NCBI RefSeq assembly: GCF_018882185.1
Contig: NZ_JACVOY010000001.1
Coordinates: forward strand, 186,001 to 250,000
Length of the DNA: 64,000 bases
Source of the DNA: Polynucleobacter sp. AP-Latsch-80-C2
GTDB lineage: Bacteria > Pseudomonadota > Gammaproteobacteria > Burkholderiales > Burkholderiaceae
Reading direction: 5' to 3'
In this document: positions 18,790-29,326 of the stretch, in pieces
How positions within the stretch are numbered: the first letter of the stretch is position 1
How the letters are laid out: each line of letters opens with the position of its first letter
The notes under the pieces: model-generated
What the model was told of the DNA's origin: nothing
Databases searched by the model: none
What the model saw: only the letters and a program-made list of their open reading frames with translations
Program-made: the position numbers and the translations under genes

Positions 18790-19206
18790 ATGAAATCAAT
18801 CATTGGCCTCACGCTTGGCCTCGGGATGAGTTTCCTTGTAAATGCCCAGAGCATTCCTACTTTGGCCAAGGTGTATGCCGGTAGCACAGCTGAAACTTCT
18901 ATTAATTCGTCACAAAAGAATCCCAAGATTCAAACACAAAAAGAAGCGGCAACTTTAACTATCCTCAAGCAGGATGGCCAGCACGTTGAGTTCACTTATC
19001 AAAACCCAGCATACAAAGCTTATGAAATCGGTACGATTTCTGCAGATGGTAAGAAGCTACAGATAGCTTACAAGGGTGGCTCCGGTGTGTATGACATCGT
19101 CGACAACAAACTCGTTGGTTGTGGTTCGGGTCGCGTTAACGAGGGTCCATTCGGGAAATGGATTAATACCTATTACGCTTGGTGTGACGATCTAACTGCG
19201 AAGTAG
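18790..19206 (+). CDS. Small exported protein of unknown function, 138 aa
   Basis: A signal peptide (residues 1-19, ending LVNA) precedes a mature domain of about 118 residues that looks beta-rich: EAATLTILKQDGQHVEFTYQNP, then AYEIGTISADGKKLQIAYKGGSGVYDIVDNKLVGCGSGR. Two cysteines (in VGCGSG and AWCDD) could form a disulfide. I do not recognise the family. A GAAGG lies before the ATG, and a strong bidirectional terminator follows, so it seems to be a single-gene unit. Confidence 0.75.
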   Translation: MKSIIGLTLGLGMSFLVNAQSIPTLAKVYAGSTAETSINSSQKNPKIQTQKEAATLTILKQDGQHVEFTYQNPAYKAYEIGTISADGKKLQIAYKGGSGVYDIVDNKLVGCGSGRVNEGPFGKWINTYYAWCDDLTAK

Positions 19207-19225
19207 CATGAACAAGATGGCGAAG

Positions 19226-19250
19226 AAAAAAGGCGCCTAGGGCGCCTTTT
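19226..19250. terminator. Bidirectional terminator between convergent genes
   Basis: AAAAAGGCGCC-TAG-GGCGCCTTTT is a near-perfect inverted repeat with a T run in both directions. It separates the small exported protein gene (plus) from the Bax-inhibitor-1 gene (minus). Confidence 0.9.
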
Positions 19251-19276
19251 ATTCATTAGGGCTAAGGCCTTAGCGC

Positions 19277-19978
19277 TTAGTCTCGATTGCCACCGAAAAT
19301 ACCCAAGAGTGCGAGCAAGTTAGTGAAGACGTTATACACATCTAAGTAGATCGCTAAGGTAGCCATGATGTAGTTAGTTTCACCACCATGCACTACGCGC
19401 TGCACGTCAACCAAGATAAAGGCTGAGAAGATCGCAATTGCTAGCACCATGACAGTCAACATCAAGGCAGGCAGTTGCAACCAGATGTTGGCTAAAGAGG
19501 CCACGATCAAGAGCAGTACACCAACCAAGAGCCATTTAGCCATGCTGGAAAAGTCACTCTTGCTCACTGTGGCGATGGTTGCCATCGTTGCAAAAATCAA
19601 CGCTGTTCCGCCAAATGAGAGCATCACCAGGGAAGCGCCGTTACTGTAGCTGTTCAAGGTGTAGCCAACTAAGCGGGATAGCATGAGACCCATGAAGAAG
19701 GTAAAGCCGAGGAGGAGCAGTACGCCTACACCGGTATCTTTGTTTTTCTCGATGGCCCAGAAGAAGCCGAAGGCAACTGCCATGAATACTACAAAGCCAA
19801 GAAATGGGCTTTGTGCCATGAAGTTAAAGCCCATCGCAATGCCAAGCCAAGCGCCAATCACGGTAGGAACCATGGATAGTGCCAATAAGGCATAGGTATT
19901 GCGCAGTACGCGGTTACGTATCTGGGCGGTGCTAATTGAGCCTGTTTGCCCAAAGCCGTAAGAGTTCAGATCACTCAT
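19277..19978 (-). CDS. Bax inhibitor-1/YccA family membrane protein
   Basis: An integral membrane protein with about seven helices, of the BI-1 family that includes YccA, an inhibitor of the FtsH protease, and calcium-leak proteins. The glycine-rich helix pattern (GFVVFMAVAFGFFWAIE, GVLLLLGFTFFMGLMLSRLV) and the C-terminal LAIYLDVYNVFTNLLALLGIFGG are characteristic. I set the start at the ATG at 19978 (MSDLNSYGFG) because GGAGT precedes it; the longer frame to 20014 has no ribosome site. A likely promoter lies upstream (TATACT at 20033-20038, minus strand). A link to HflKC-FtsH, also encoded here, is suggested only by the YccA analogy. Confidence 0.88.
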   Translation of the reverse strand: MSDLNSYGFGQTGSISTAQIRNRVLRNTYALLALSMVPTVIGAWLGIAMGFNFMAQSPFLGFVVFMAVAFGFFWAIEKNKDTGVGVLLLLGFTFFMGLMLSRLVGYTLNSYSNGASLVMLSFGGTALIFATMATIATVSKSDFSSMAKWLLVGVLLLIVASLANIWLQLPALMLTVMVLAIAIFSAFILVDVQRVVHGGETNYIMATLAIYLDVYNVFTNLLALLGIFGGNRD

Positions 19979-20032
19979 ATTGACTCCTTCTTTATCGTTA
20001 TTACAAGAGCCCATGAAGGGCTGTTGAGATTA

Positions 20033-20059
20033 AGTATAGACAAAATGGGTGAATTTCAA
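20033..20059 (-). promoter_or_regulatory. Putative promoter of the BI-1 family gene
   Basis: On the minus strand TTGAAA (20054-20059) and TATACT (20033-20038) are both near consensus, but the 15-base spacer is short. Confidence 0.4.
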
Positions 20060-20154
20060 GGTCCTATTTAAAAAGACTACAAATCATGGGGTTATGCCCT
20101 GTAAATTCAAAGGCTTAGCCCTGCTTATATAGGGGTAAATACGGTCAAGCAATG

Positions 20155-20160
20155 TATAAT
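20155..20160 (+). promoter_or_regulatory. Putative -10 box upstream of ndk
   Basis: A perfect TATAAT, 85 bases before the ndk start. No good -35 hexamer was found at 16-18 bases upstream. Confidence 0.35.
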
Positions 20161-20245
20161 TTGGGGGTCGTCGGAATAGGGCGAGGCTTAGGCCAGTTTT
20201 AGCTCTTTCCCACAAAAATCTTTGAAATCACTATTGGAGTCTTGA

Positions 20246-20671
20246 ATGGCAATTGAACGCACCCTATCTATTATCAAACCTGATGCTGTCGCTAAAAACG
20301 TCATTGGCAAAATCTATGACCGTTTTGAATCTGCTGGTTTGAAGATTATCGCGTCCAAAATGGCGCATCTCTCACAATCAGAAGCAGAGCAGTTTTACGC
20401 TGTTCACGCTGCCCGTCCTTTTTTCAAGGATTTGGTGAACTTCATGATTTCTGGTCCAGTCATGATTCAAGTATTGCAAGGCGAAGGCGCTATTGCTAAG
20501 AATCGCGATTTGATGGGCGCTACTGATCCTAAGAAAGCAGATAAAGGCACTATTCGTGCTGATTTTGCTGACAGCATTGATGCTAACGCTGTTCATGGTT
20601 CCGATGCTCCTGAAACAGCTGCCGTGGAAGTTGCTTTCTTCTTCCCAGGCATGAATGTTTTTAATCGTTAA
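20246..20671 (+). CDS. ndk: Nucleoside diphosphate kinase
   Basis: Transfers the gamma phosphate from ATP to nucleoside diphosphates, balancing NTP and dNTP pools. The protein is 141 aa with the family start [18 protein letters not shown] and the active-site motif around [10 protein letters not shown], His117 being the phosphorylated residue. Length and motifs are normal. TTGGAGTC precedes the ATG. It is the first gene of the long run that ends with purA, and rlmN begins 27 bases after it. Confidence 0.97.
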   Translation: MAIERTLSIIKPDAVAKNVIGKIYDRFESAGLKIIASKMAHLSQSEAEQFYAVHAARPFFKDLVNFMISGPVMIQVLQGEGAIAKNRDLMGATDPKKADKGTIRADFADSIDANAVHGSDAPETAAVEVAFFFPGMNVFNR

Positions 20672-20698
20672 TCAATAACCTATTTATAAGTAGGCGCA

Positions 20699-21889
20699 TT
20701 GACCTCCCCGCGCGTAAATCTCTTAGATTTTGACGCTGACCAAATGGCGGCGTATGTCGCGGGGTTGAATGAAAAGCCCTTTAGGGCAAAGCAGCTCATG
20801 CAGTGGATACACCAACGTGGTGTTTCCGATATCAATGACATGAGTGATTTAGCAAAAAGCTTTAGAGCGAACTTGCTAGATAAAGCAGAAATTCTTTCTC
20901 TTCCCGTTATCAAAGATGAACATGCATACGATGGCACACGCAAGTGGTTGCTAGACGTGGGCGCCGGTAATGCGGTGGAGTCCGTTTTTATTCCTGAGGA
21001 TGGTCGCGGCACTTTATGCATCTCTTCTCAGGCAGGTTGCGCAGTGAACTGCCGTTTTTGCTCAACTGGGCATCAAGGCTTCTCGCGCAATCTCACTGCT
21101 GGTGAAATCATTGGGCAGCTATGGTTTGCCGAACATCTTTTACGTAATGATCCAGAAGCGGTTCGCAGAATTGAGAAATATCCAACCCCAGGTTGGGAGC
21201 ACACTGGTCGCGTGATCTCGAATGTCGTGATGATGGGTATGGGCGAGCCATTGCTCAATTACGACAATGTAGTGACCGCCTTGCGTCTCATGTTAGATGA
21301 CAGGGCTTATGGTTTATCGCGTCGACGTGTGACAGTTTCCACCTCAGGTGTAGTGCCGATGATTGATCGTCTGGCACAAGATTGTCCGGTCGCATTAGCG
21401 GTTTCTTTGCATGCGCCGAATGATGCATTACGTGATCAGCTGGTACCACTCAATCAGAAATACCCTTTGCGAGAATTGCTCGATGCCTGTGAGCGTTATT
21501 TGCCATTTGCACCGAGAGATTTTTTGACCTTTGAATATTGCATGCTCGATGGTGTGAATGATTCCGATGTCCAGGCAAAAGAATTAGTACGATTGCTTAA
21601 AAATATTAAATGCAAAGTGAATTTAATTCCTTTCAATCCTTTCCCAGAGTCTGGTCTCAAGCGCTCAACGGCCCAGCGGGTTCATGCCTTTGCTAGCATC
21701 TTGTTGGATGCAGGCATGGTGGCTACAGTGCGCAAAACGCGTGGTGATGATATTGCTGCTGCTTGCGGACAATTGGCTGGTGATGTAGTAGACCGCACTC
21801 GAGTACGTGAACGCGCTGTACATGACGCAGAAATTATTCAAACAGAAGTACAAGAGCAGCCGATTGAATGGCTCAAGAGGTTGGATTAA
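20699..21889 (+). CDS. rlmN: Dual-specificity rRNA/tRNA methyltransferase RlmN
   Basis: Radical-SAM enzyme making 2-methyladenosine at 23S rRNA A2503 and tRNA A37. The iron-sulfur motif CAVNCRFC (Cys114, Cys118, Cys121) is present, with [12 protein letters not shown] and the C-terminal [19 protein letters not shown], whose Cys is the resolving methyl-carrier residue. The start is a TTG (20699), which puts the conserved [17 protein letters not shown] at the N-terminus. The C-terminal tail beyond VVDRT is about 25 residues longer than the minimal family. It is followed after four bases by ispG, without the pilF/rodZ genes often found here in relatives. Confidence 0.95.
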   Translation: MTSPRVNLLDFDADQMAAYVAGLNEKPFRAKQLMQWIHQRGVSDINDMSDLAKSFRANLLDKAEILSLPVIKDEHAYDGTRKWLLDVGAGNAVESVFIPEDGRGTLCISSQAGCAVNCRFCSTGHQGFSRNLTAGEIIGQLWFAEHLLRNDPEAVRRIEKYPTPGWEHTGRVISNVVMMGMGEPLLNYDNVVTALRLMLDDRAYGLSRRRVTVSTSGVVPMIDRLAQDCPVALAVSLHAPNDALRDQLVPLNQKYPLRELLDACERYLPFAPRDFLTFEYCMLDGVNDSDVQAKELVRLLKNIKCKVNLIPFNPFPESGLKRSTAQRVHAFASILLDAGMVATVRKTRGDDIAAACGQLAGDVVDRTRVRERAVHDAEIIQTEVQEQPIEWLKRLD

Positions 21890-21893
21890 TATT

Positions 21894-23159
21894 ATGAGCG
21901 CCTTACCTCCACTTCCGCTCGGACCATCTCCTAAGCGTGCAACCCGTCAAGCAACGGTTGCCTGGAAAACGAACATCATTACGGTTGGTGGGGATGCACC
22001 GGTGCGCGTGCAGTCAATGACCAATACCGATACTGCCGATGCAGTAGGCACTGCAATTCAAGTAAAAGAATTGGCCCGTGCTGGTTCAGAGATGGTGCGC
22101 ATTACCGTGAACACACCAGAGGCTGCAGCAGCAGTGCCTTACATTCGCGAGCAGTTAGATAAGATGGATGTCTTAGTGCCGCTGATTGGCGACTTTCACT
22201 ATAACGGCCATACGCTATTAAATGATTTTCCGGATTGCGCAAAAGCGCTCTCTAAGTACCGCATTAATCCTGGCAATGTGGGGAAGGGCGCTAAGCGCGA
22301 TCCACAGTTTGCACAAATGATTGAAGCAGCATGCAAGTATGACAAGCCAATTCGCATTGGTGTGAACTGGGGAAGCTTAGATCAAGACCTCTTAGCGTCC
22401 ATTATGGATAGTAATGCAGCCTTACCAGTTCCTAAAACGGCTCAAGAAGTCATGATCGAAGCCTTAATTCAGTCTGCTTTACAGTCTGCAGAAAAAGCAG
22501 TCGAGTTTGGTATGAATCCCGATCAAATTTTGCTCTCTTGCAAGGTGAGTAATGTGCAAGATCTGGTGGCGGTCTATCGCGATCTCTCGCGTCGCTCTGA
22601 CTATCCACTGCATTTGGGTTTAACTGAAGCGGGTATGGGTAGCAAAGGCATTGTGTCTTCTACTGCGGCAATGGGCATCCTGTTGCAAGAAGGTATTGGC
22701 GATACGATTCGGGTTTCCTTAACGCCAGATCCTGGTGCACCTCGTGAGAATGAAGTGATTGTTGCGCAAGAGATCTTACAAACCATGGGTCTACGCAATT
22801 TCACACCAATGGTGATTGCATGTCCTGGATGTGGCAGAACGACTAGTACTACCTTCCAAGAGTTAGCCGCCAATATTCAATCGTATTTACGCCAGCAAAT
22901 GCCAATTTGGAAGAAAACCCATCCAGGTGTTGAGAATATGAATGTCGCTGTGATGGGGTGCATCGTCAATGGACCAGGAGAGAGTAAGCATGCCAATATT
23001 GGTATCTCTTTGCCGGGCACCGGTGAGACTCCGGCTGCTCCTGTTTTTGTCGATGGCGTTAAAGTAAAAACATTGCGTGGCGAAAATATCGCCCAAGAGT
23101 TTCAAGTGATTGTGGATGACTATGTCAAACAGAATTACGCCGCCAAAGAATCCATCTGA
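21894..23159 (+). CDS. ispG: 4-hydroxy-3-methylbut-2-enyl diphosphate synthase
   Basis: Iron-sulfur enzyme of the non-mevalonate isoprenoid pathway, reducing methylerythritol cyclodiphosphate to HMBPP. Conserved blocks are [27 protein letters not shown], then the cluster cysteines in CPGCGRTT and [16 protein letters not shown]. The open frame extends to 21807 inside rlmN, but the ATG at 21894 ([10 protein letters not shown]) lies four bases after the rlmN stop and places the start where the family begins. Predicted length is 421 aa, somewhat longer than E. coli (372) because of an insertion between the barrel and the cluster domain, as in other betaproteobacteria. Confidence 0.96.
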   Translation: MSALPPLPLGPSPKRATRQATVAWKTNIITVGGDAPVRVQSMTNTDTADAVGTAIQVKELARAGSEMVRITVNTPEAAAAVPYIREQLDKMDVLVPLIGDFHYNGHTLLNDFPDCAKALSKYRINPGNVGKGAKRDPQFAQMIEAACKYDKPIRIGVNWGSLDQDLLASIMDSNAALPVPKTAQEVMIEALIQSALQSAEKAVEFGMNPDQILLSCKVSNVQDLVAVYRDLSRRSDYPLHLGLTEAGMGSKGIVSSTAAMGILLQEGIGDTIRVSLTPDPGAPRENEVIVAQEILQTMGLRNFTPMVIACPGCGRTTSTTFQELAANIQSYLRQQMPIWKKTHPGVENMNVAVMGCIVNGPGESKHANIGISLPGTGETPAAPVFVDGVKVKTLRGENIAQEFQVIVDDYVKQNYAAKESI

Positions 23160-23178
23160 ACTAGAACAATAATAAAAA

Positions 23179-24498
23179 ATGACTGATCCAAAGAACCAAG
23201 CCAAAGTACAGAAGATAAATGGCGTTCGTGGTATGAATGATTTATTGCCAGCGGATGCTGCTCAGTGGGCGCATCTGGAGCATGTATTGCGCGATCTTAC
23301 CCGTGCCTATGGATATGAGTTTTTAAGAACGCCCATCGTAGAAGCTACGGCCGTATTTCAACGGGGTATCGGCGAAGTTACCGATATTGTTGAAAAAGAA
23401 ATGTATTCCTTTGAGGATCGTTTAAATGGTGAGCAACTCACCTTACGACCAGAAGGTACCGCAGCACTCGTGCGATCCGTGATTGAAAATAATTTGTTAT
23501 ACGAAGGTCCAAAGCGCCTTTGGTATACGGGCCCTATGTTTCGTCATGAGCGTCCACAGCGTGGTCGCTATCGTCAGTTTCATCAGTTTGGAATCGAAGC
23601 CTTAGGCTTTGCTGGCCCCGATATTGATGCAGAAATTATTCTGATGGGGCAGCGTCTATGGGATGAGCTGGGTTTAAAAGGAGTGCGTCTTGAGATTAAC
23701 TCCTTAGGTCAGGCGAATGAGCGTGCCGAACATCGCGCAGCCTTAGTCACATACTTTGAGAAAAACCAATCTCAGTTGGACGAAGATTCACAACGCCGTT
23801 TACTGACTAATCCATTGCGGATTCTGGATTCTAAAAATCCAGAGATGCAAGTGTTGATTGAAGGTGCTCCAAAGTTATTGGATTTCTTGGGCGAGGAATC
23901 CCTTGCTCACTTCAATGCAGTGCAAGCCTTGCTCAAAGCGAACAATATTCCTTGCAAAATTAATCCGCGTTTAGTGCGAGGCTTGGATTATTACAACCTC
24001 ACGGTTTTTGAGTGGATTACCGAGGAGCTTGGTGCGCAGGGAACAATTGCTGGCGGTGGCCGCTACGATCCATTAATTGAACGTATGGGTGGCAAAGCAG
24101 CTCCTGCTTGCGGTTGGGCGATGGGTATGGAGCGTGTTTTGGAGTTGATGAAGGTTTCTGGATCAACTCCCGAAGCTCAGGCTCAATGCGATATCTTTGT
24201 ATTGCATCAGGGTGGCGAGACATTGACTGCAGCCATGATCATTGCTGAGCGCTTGCGTAGCGCGGGCATAGATACCATTTTGTTTTGCCCTCCGGATGGC
24301 CAATCCGCGAGCTTTAAGTCGCAAATGAAGAAGGCCGATAGTAGTGGGGCTGCTTTTGCCGTCATCATCGGACCTGATGAATTGGCGAAGGATGAGGCTC
24401 AGCTAAAGGACTTACGGGGTAGCGGTGAGCAGAAAGCCGTAGCTTTGGATGGGGTACTTGAGGCAGCAATTGATGCATTAGTGGGCGCCTCCGAATAG
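23179..24498 (+). CDS. hisS: Histidine-tRNA ligase
   Basis: Class II aminoacyl-tRNA synthetase charging tRNA-His. Motif 1 is in [19 protein letters not shown], motif 2 in [19 protein letters not shown], the histidine-specific signatures are [13 protein letters not shown] and [14 protein letters not shown], and the C-terminal anticodon-binding domain runs from about 335 to 430. Length (439 aa) is typical. It lies 19 bases after ispG. A second HisS-like protein in the window, hisZ, is the regulatory paralogue, distinguished by lack of the anticodon-binding domain and by context. Confidence 0.97.
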   Translation: MTDPKNQAKVQKINGVRGMNDLLPADAAQWAHLEHVLRDLTRAYGYEFLRTPIVEATAVFQRGIGEVTDIVEKEMYSFEDRLNGEQLTLRPEGTAALVRSVIENNLLYEGPKRLWYTGPMFRHERPQRGRYRQFHQFGIEALGFAGPDIDAEIILMGQRLWDELGLKGVRLEINSLGQANERAEHRAALVTYFEKNQSQLDEDSQRRLLTNPLRILDSKNPEMQVLIEGAPKLLDFLGEESLAHFNAVQALLKANNIPCKINPRLVRGLDYYNLTVFEWITEELGAQGTIAGGGRYDPLIERMGGKAAPACGWAMGMERVLELMKVSGSTPEAQAQCDIFVLHQGGETLTAAMIIAERLRSAGIDTILFCPPDGQSASFKSQMKKADSSGAAFAVIIGPDELAKDEAQLKDLRGSGEQKAVALDGVLEAAIDALVGASE

Positions 24499-24535
24499 AA
24501 TTAACTTAATTAACTAAGAACAAGCTTGGATTGAC

Positions 24536-25195
24536 ATGCCTTTAGATTTAGAAGAACAAGAACAATTAGACCAATTCAAAGCGTTTTGGCAAAAATACCG
24601 CAACCTCATTACTGGTGTACTGACGGCTGCCTTGTTTGCCTATGCCGCCTATAGCGGTTATCAATGGTGGCGCAATAATCAGGCTACCGAAGCATCTAAG
24701 CTTTATGAAACCATGGTGGCGGCAATTGCTAAGGGTGATAAAGATCTCACTTTGCGCGCTGCCAATGATTTACAAAAAGATTTTGCTCGCACCCCTTACG
24801 CTGCGATGTCTAGCTTAGTCGCTGCTCGTATCGCCTCAGATGCTGGTGATAGCGCTAAAGCAATTGACTTCCTCCGCTGGGCTGCTAAGAATGCATCCAA
24901 TGATGGTTACTTGGCTTTGGCTAAAATGCGTTTGGTATCGCAGTTAATTGAGCAGGGTAGTGAAAAGGATTTCGCTGAAGCGGATCAGCTTTTGAAGGAC
25001 AAACCTATCCAGGGATTTGAGGCTTTATGGCTCGAGCGTCGCGGTGATTGGTACTTAGCACAAAAGAAAAATGCTGAAGCTAAAGCAAGTTACCAAGATG
25101 CATGGAAAAAATTAGACCAAGCAAAAGAGTTTCCTGAAGAGGCACGTCGTCTCTTGAAAGTTAAGCTTGATGCTCTTGGAGGAACTGCTCAGTGA
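24536..25195 (+). CDS. YfgM-like TPR protein of the inner membrane
   Basis: A 219-aa protein with a cytoplasmic N-terminus (LDLEEQEQLDQFKAFWQKY), one membrane helix (about 24-43, LITGVLTAALFAYAAYSGY) and a periplasmic tetratricopeptide domain. This matches YfgM, an ancillary factor of the SecYEG translocon that works with the chaperone PpiD. The gene lies between hisS and bamB, as in E. coli and most betaproteobacteria, and its stop overlaps the bamB start by four bases. Confidence 0.9.
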   Translation: MPLDLEEQEQLDQFKAFWQKYRNLITGVLTAALFAYAAYSGYQWWRNNQATEASKLYETMVAAIAKGDKDLTLRAANDLQKDFARTPYAAMSSLVAARIASDAGDSAKAIDFLRWAAKNASNDGYLALAKMRLVSQLIEQGSEKDFAEADQLLKDKPIQGFEALWLERRGDWYLAQKKNAEAKASYQDAWKKLDQAKEFPEEARRLLKVKLDALGGTAQ

Positions 25196-26337
25196 TGATT
25201 TCGATAAAGCGTCTTGCAAGCATCTCTATGGTGGGTGCAATCGCCATAGTTCTGGTTGCCTGTTCCGGCAGTGCGCGCGTGCGCAAGCCTGCTGAGTTGA
25301 CGCCTGTCGCAAATCAGTTTGAGATGGTGCCAGTCTGGACTACTAATATTGGTTCCTCTGAGACCTTTAATTTTCACCCGGCTGTTGCTGGCGATGGTGC
25401 CTATACCGCATCCAATGGTGGCAATGTCACCAAGACTGATTTGGCTACCGGTAAGAAAATGTGGGAAGCATCCGTTCCCGAGAATCTTGCGGTTGGCCCG
25501 GGTTCTGATGGCCGAACTACCGCAGTAGTGGGTATCAAAGGCAATGTGTATGCTTTTGACGATACTGGTAAAGCGCTATGGAATGTCAATATTGGCAGTG
25601 AAGTGTTAAGTGAGCCAGTTGTAGCTGGTGGCGTAGTGATTGTTCGTGCCTTAGATAATCGTTTTGTGGGCTTAGATGCACAGACTGGCGCACGCAAATG
25701 GACTTATCAACGACCCCAATCTGCTTTGTCATTACGCGTTGGTTATGGCATGTTGCCAATTAACAATGAAGTGGTTGTAACGGGATTTTCAGGCGGCCGT
25801 TTTGGCATGATCGCGATAGCGAATGGCGGATTGGTTTGGGAGACCCCCATTTCATTTCCAAAAGGCTTTTCAGAAATCGAACGTTTGAATGATGTCACTG
25901 CTAAACCTAGTATGGAGAGTGATGTCGTTTGTGCCGTCTCTTATCAGGGACGCATTGGCTGTGGACAGGTACGCACCGGGAATCTTTTATGGTTCAAAGA
26001 TTTTTCTAGCTACACCGGTACCGCTCAAAGTACTGATATGGTGTTTTCTGCAAATGAAAAGTCATACGTCACTGCGTTTGCTACCAAAGATGGCACTCAG
26101 GTTTGGGAGAACACCAAGCTGACATTCCGTGATGTAGGCGAACCCCTGGCTATTGGTAAGGTTCTGCTGATGGGTGATGCGGAAGGTTATGTGCATGCAT
26201 TTTCACAGGCGAATGGCGATCTTGTTGCACGCTTTCGTCACGATAGCAGTCCAATCACAGCCGCCCCGATTGCAGTGGGCGGTCTCATCTTGATTCAATC
26301 TCAAGGTGGAAAACTAGCGGCGTACAGTCCAAAATGA
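25192..26337 (+). CDS. bamB: Outer-membrane assembly lipoprotein BamB
   Basis: Beta-propeller lipoprotein of the BAM complex that folds beta-barrel proteins into the outer membrane. The signal peptide ends in a lipobox (IVLVACSG), then PQQ-like repeats recur ([34 protein letters not shown] and later [22 protein letters not shown]). Length (381 aa) is typical. The start overlaps the preceding TPR gene and its stop overlaps der by four bases (ATGA), so the three are coupled. Confidence 0.95.
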   Translation: MMISIKRLASISMVGAIAIVLVACSGSARVRKPAELTPVANQFEMVPVWTTNIGSSETFNFHPAVAGDGAYTASNGGNVTKTDLATGKKMWEASVPENLAVGPGSDGRTTAVVGIKGNVYAFDDTGKALWNVNIGSEVLSEPVVAGGVVIVRALDNRFVGLDAQTGARKWTYQRPQSALSLRVGYGMLPINNEVVVTGFSGGRFGMIAIANGGLVWETPISFPKGFSEIERLNDVTAKPSMESDVVCAVSYQGRIGCGQVRTGNLLWFKDFSSYTGTAQSTDMVFSANEKSYVTAFATKDGTQVWENTKLTFRDVGEPLAIGKVLLMGDAEGYVHAFSQANGDLVARFRHDSSPITAAPIAVGGLILIQSQGGKLAAYSPK

Positions 26338-27698
26338 ATCCAGTAATTACCATTGTCGGTCGACCCAATGTTGGAAAGTCGACACTCTTTAATCGTCTGA
26401 CGCGTTCACGCGATGCATTGGTAGCCGATTTTTCAGGCCTCACGAGAGATCGTCACTACGGCAAAGGCCGTATTGGTGAGCGCGCATTTATTTGTGTGGA
26501 TACCGGCGGATTTGAGCCGGTTGCCAAGACCGGCATTGTTGCTGAAATGGCGAAGCAAACCAAGCAGGCGGTAGCTGAGTCCGATATTGTGATTTTCTTG
26601 GTAGATGGTCGATTAGGTATGGCGCCACAAGATCGCGTGATTGCAGACTTTTTACGCAAAACCGGTCGTCCTGTCATATTGGCTGTTAATAAAACTGAAG
26701 GTATGCAGGCTGGCGTTGTAACTGCAGACTTTCATGAAATGGGTTTGGGTGAGCCTTTCCCAATTTCTTCAGCACACGGTGATGGTGTTCGCGGACTCAT
26801 AGATGATGCGCTCGATTCTTTAGGTATTGCAGAGCCAGATGAGGAAGAATTAGCGAACGATCCAAATCGCCCAATGAAGATTGCGGTAGTGGGTCGTCCT
26901 AACGTTGGTAAGTCGACTTTAATCAATAAGTTGATTGGTGAAGAGCGTGTGATTGCGTTTGATATGCCAGGTACTACGCGTGATGCGATTGAAGTGCCTT
27001 TTGAGCGTAACGGTAAACCGTATATCTTGGTAGATACCGCAGGCTTGCGTCGTCGCGGCAAAGTATTTGAGGCTATTGAAAAGTTTTCAGTAGTTAAAAC
27101 CTTGCAAGCCATTGCGGATTGCAACGTCGTCATTTTGATGTTGGATGCGCAGCAAGATATTTCTGAGCAAGATGCGCACATTGCGGGATTTATTGTTGAA
27201 GCAGGTCGTGCTTTAGTGGTGGCAGTCAATAAATGGGATGGCCTAGACGCCTACGTTAAAGAACGTGCTCGTCTAGAGATTGCGCAAAAATTACGTTTCT
27301 TGGATTTTGCTAATGTGCATCCAATTTCTGCAAAAAAGGGCACGGGCCTCAAAGAATTATTTAAAGACGTTGATTTGGCTTATGCTGCAGCGATGGCGAA
27401 ATTGCCAACCCCACGCTTAACCCGTATCTTGCAAGAAGCCATCGAGCATCAACAGCCTAAACGGGTTGGTATGGGTCGTCCAAAATTGCGTTATGCACAC
27501 CAAGGGGGCATGAATCCACCTATTGTGGTGATTCACGGTACCTCCCTCAGCGGCGTGACGGATAGCTATAAACGATACTTAGAAGGTCGATTCAGGGATG
27601 TCTTTAAGTTACGCGGAACGCCTTTGCGCATTCAGATGAACACCGCAAAGAACCCCTACGTCGATGAGGATAAGGGAAAAAAGGGCAAAAAGAAGTAA
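26334..27698 (+). CDS. der: Ribosome biogenesis GTPase Der
   Basis: Essential GTPase with two tandem G domains, needed for 50S subunit assembly. Both P-loops read GRPNVGKS (at about residues 8 and 187), with DTGG and DTAG as the G3 motifs and NKTE/NKWD as G4. The C-terminal KH-like domain follows ([20 protein letters not shown]), and the tail is Lys-rich (KGKKGKKK). At 454 aa it is normal length. Cotranscribed with bamB by overlap; an inverted repeat but no clear T run follows it before hfq. Confidence 0.97.
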   Translation: MNPVITIVGRPNVGKSTLFNRLTRSRDALVADFSGLTRDRHYGKGRIGERAFICVDTGGFEPVAKTGIVAEMAKQTKQAVAESDIVIFLVDGRLGMAPQDRVIADFLRKTGRPVILAVNKTEGMQAGVVTADFHEMGLGEPFPISSAHGDGVRGLIDDALDSLGIAEPDEEELANDPNRPMKIAVVGRPNVGKSTLINKLIGEERVIAFDMPGTTRDAIEVPFERNGKPYILVDTAGLRRRGKVFEAIEKFSVVKTLQAIADCNVVILMLDAQQDISEQDAHIAGFIVEAGRALVVAVNKWDGLDAYVKERARLEIAQKLRFLDFANVHPISAKKGTGLKELFKDVDLAYAAAMAKLPTPRLTRILQEAIEHQQPKRVGMGRPKLRYAHQGGMNPPIVVIHGTSLSGVTDSYKRYLEGRFRDVFKLRGTPLRIQMNTAKNPYVDEDKGKKGKKK

Positions 27699-27719
27699 TT
27701 TTGAGATAAGCTTTTGGTC

Positions 27720-27750
27720 TTGGGCTTGATTTTTGAAGAATTGAGCCCAA
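27720..27750 (+). repeat. Inverted repeat between der and hfq
   Basis: TTGGGCT (27720-27726) and AGCCCAA (27744-27750) form the base of a hairpin that extends inward through several A-T and G-U pairs. No T run follows, so it is not a canonical terminator; it could be an mRNA processing or stability element. Confidence 0.45.
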
Positions 27751-27849
27751 TATAGAGTCTTATAGGAAATAGAGATCATTATCAGTACAGGTCGGTGCCA
27801 TAAATAAAAAAAGCAAGACTCCCAAAATACAAGATCAATAAGGAGCAGT

Positions 27850-28092
27850 ATGAACAACAAACAAATTCAATTACTACAAGATCCTTTTCTAAACGCTTTG
27901 CGTAAGGAGCATGTACCAGTTTCCATTTACTTGGTGAACGGTATTAAATTGCAAGGCAATATCGAATCATTTGATCAATACGTTGTGCTGTTGCGTAATA
28001 CCGTTACGCAAATGGTTTACAAACATGCGATCTCTACAATCGTCCCTGCTCGTGCGATTGATTTCCGTATAGAAGAAGGTAGCCCTGTATAA
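27850..28092 (+). CDS. hfq: RNA chaperone Hfq
   Basis: Sm-like hexameric protein that pairs small RNAs with mRNAs. Sm1 is [20 protein letters not shown] followed by [21 protein letters not shown], and Sm2 is [15 protein letters not shown] with the diagnostic YKHA. At 80 aa it is a short form with almost no C-terminal tail, as in several betaproteobacteria. AAGGAG precedes the ATG. The last codons probably contain the ribosome binding site and start codon of hflX. Confidence 0.97.
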   Translation: MNNKQIQLLQDPFLNALRKEHVPVSIYLVNGIKLQGNIESFDQYVVLLRNTVTQMVYKHAISTIVPARAIDFRIEEGSPV

Positions 28093-29326
28093 CACTGGAG
28101 TAGATGCGCCTCGCGCTGTCTTGGTTGGTGTCGATACAGGACGGGAAGATTTTGCTGACAGCATGGCTGAGCTCAGTCTCTTAGCTGACAGCGCTGGATC
28201 TATTCCTACTGCTAGTGTCATTGCCCGCAAAGGCAAAACCGATCCTGCCTTATTTATTGGCTCGGGAAAGGTAAATGAGCTCAAGCGCTTGATGGAGGAG
28301 AATGACGCAGAACTTGCCATCTTCAATCATCCACTCTCGCCAACTCAGCAACGCAACTTAGAGCGTCATTTAGGTCGTCATGTGATGGACCGTACCGGTT
28401 TGATTTTGGATATCTTTAGTCAAAGAGCGCAAAGTCATATTGGTAAAACGCAGGTTGAACTAGCCCAAGTCCGCTATCGCATGTCGCGCTTAGTGCGGGC
28501 ATGGAGTCACTTAGAGCGGCAGCGCGGTGGTATTGGTGTGCGTGGCGGCCCTGGCGAAACCCAAATGGAGCTGGATCGCCGGATGTTGGCTACCAAGGCC
28601 AAGCGCCTTGAAAATGAGCTCGAAAAATTACAGCGCCAGCAAAGAACCCAGAGAAGAGCCCGCAATCGCAAGGATGTGTTTTCCGTTTCCCTGGTGGGCT
28701 ATACCAATGCGGGTAAATCAACCCTCTTTAATGCCCTCACTAAAGCAGGCACCTATGCTGCCGATCAGCTTTTTGCCACGCTAGATACCACCTCTAGAAG
28801 GGTGCATTTGGAGGGTGTGGGCTCGATTGTGGTCTCCGATACCGTTGGATTTATCCGGGATTTACCCCATCAGCTAGTGGAGGCATTTAGAGCCACCTTG
28901 GATGAAACCATCCATGCCGACCTGATTTTGCATGTGATTGATGCCTGTAGCCCGGTTTCTAGAGAGCAAAAGGCTGAAGTTGAGGCAGTTTTAGCTGAAA
29001 TTGGCGCTGATGACATCCCTCGGATCGAGGTGATGAACAAGATCGATCTGATGCCTCAAACCTTTACCCGTGGGGCTGTTTTGGAGCGGGATGGCGAAGG
29101 TGCCCCGAGCCAGGTTTTCCTCTCAGCCCAGACCGGCTTGGGCCTCGATTTGTTAAGGTCGGCCCTAGCGGAATGCTCCCAAATGACTGATAGAATAAGG
29201 GTCGAACACAACCGTGCCAAGAAGCAAATAGCCCCGGAAGAGTTTTTAGCCCCTTTACCCGAACGACCAGAGTCTTCTGAATTTAATCCGATTTCCAACC
29301 GAAGCTATCTTCCTAATGACGCGTAA
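28085..29326 (+). CDS. hflX: Ribosome-associated GTPase HflX (probable CTG start)
   Basis: GTPase that rescues or splits stalled 70S ribosomes. An N-terminal HflX domain, a coiled-coil (about 165-200, [24 protein letters not shown]) and a G domain with [15 protein letters not shown] are seen. The first ordinary start, TTG at 28121, would remove the conserved RAVLVG strand and has no ribosome site. A CTG at 28085 lies six bases after AGAAGG inside hfq and gives [17 protein letters not shown], overlapping hfq by eight bases, so I prefer it; the downstream TTG is the alternative. The stop overlaps the hflK start. Confidence 0.9.
   Translation: MYNTGVDAPRAVLVGVDTGREDFADSMAELSLLADSAGSIPTASVIARKGKTDPALFIGSGKVNELKRLMEENDAELAIFNHPLSPTQQRNLERHLGRHVMDRTGLILDIFSQRAQSHIGKTQVELAQVRYRMSRLVRAWSHLERQRGGIGVRGGPGETQMELDRRMLATKAKRLENELEKLQRQQRTQRRARNRKDVFSVSLVGYTNAGKSTLFNALTKAGTYAADQLFATLDTTSRRVHLEGVGSIVVSDTVGFIRDLPHQLVEAFRATLDETIHADLILHVIDACSPVSREQKAEVEAVLAEIGADDIPRIEVMNKIDLMPQTFTRGAVLERDGEGAPSQVFLSAQTGLGLDLLRSALAECSQMTDRIRVEHNRAKKQIAPEEFLAPLPERPESSEFNPISNRSYLPNDA

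Noticed and set aside
21807..21893. Upstream extension of ispG into rlmN.
   Set aside because: No ribosome site at 21807, and the extra 29 residues are not part of the family.
26732..27229. A 165-codon open frame antisense to der.
   Set aside because: Shadow frame: composition is Ser/Thr/Ile-rich as expected from the complement of a coding region; no ribosome site.
27720..27750. der-hfq hairpin as an intrinsic terminator.
   Set aside because: There is no T run after the stem, so it is listed only as an inverted repeat.
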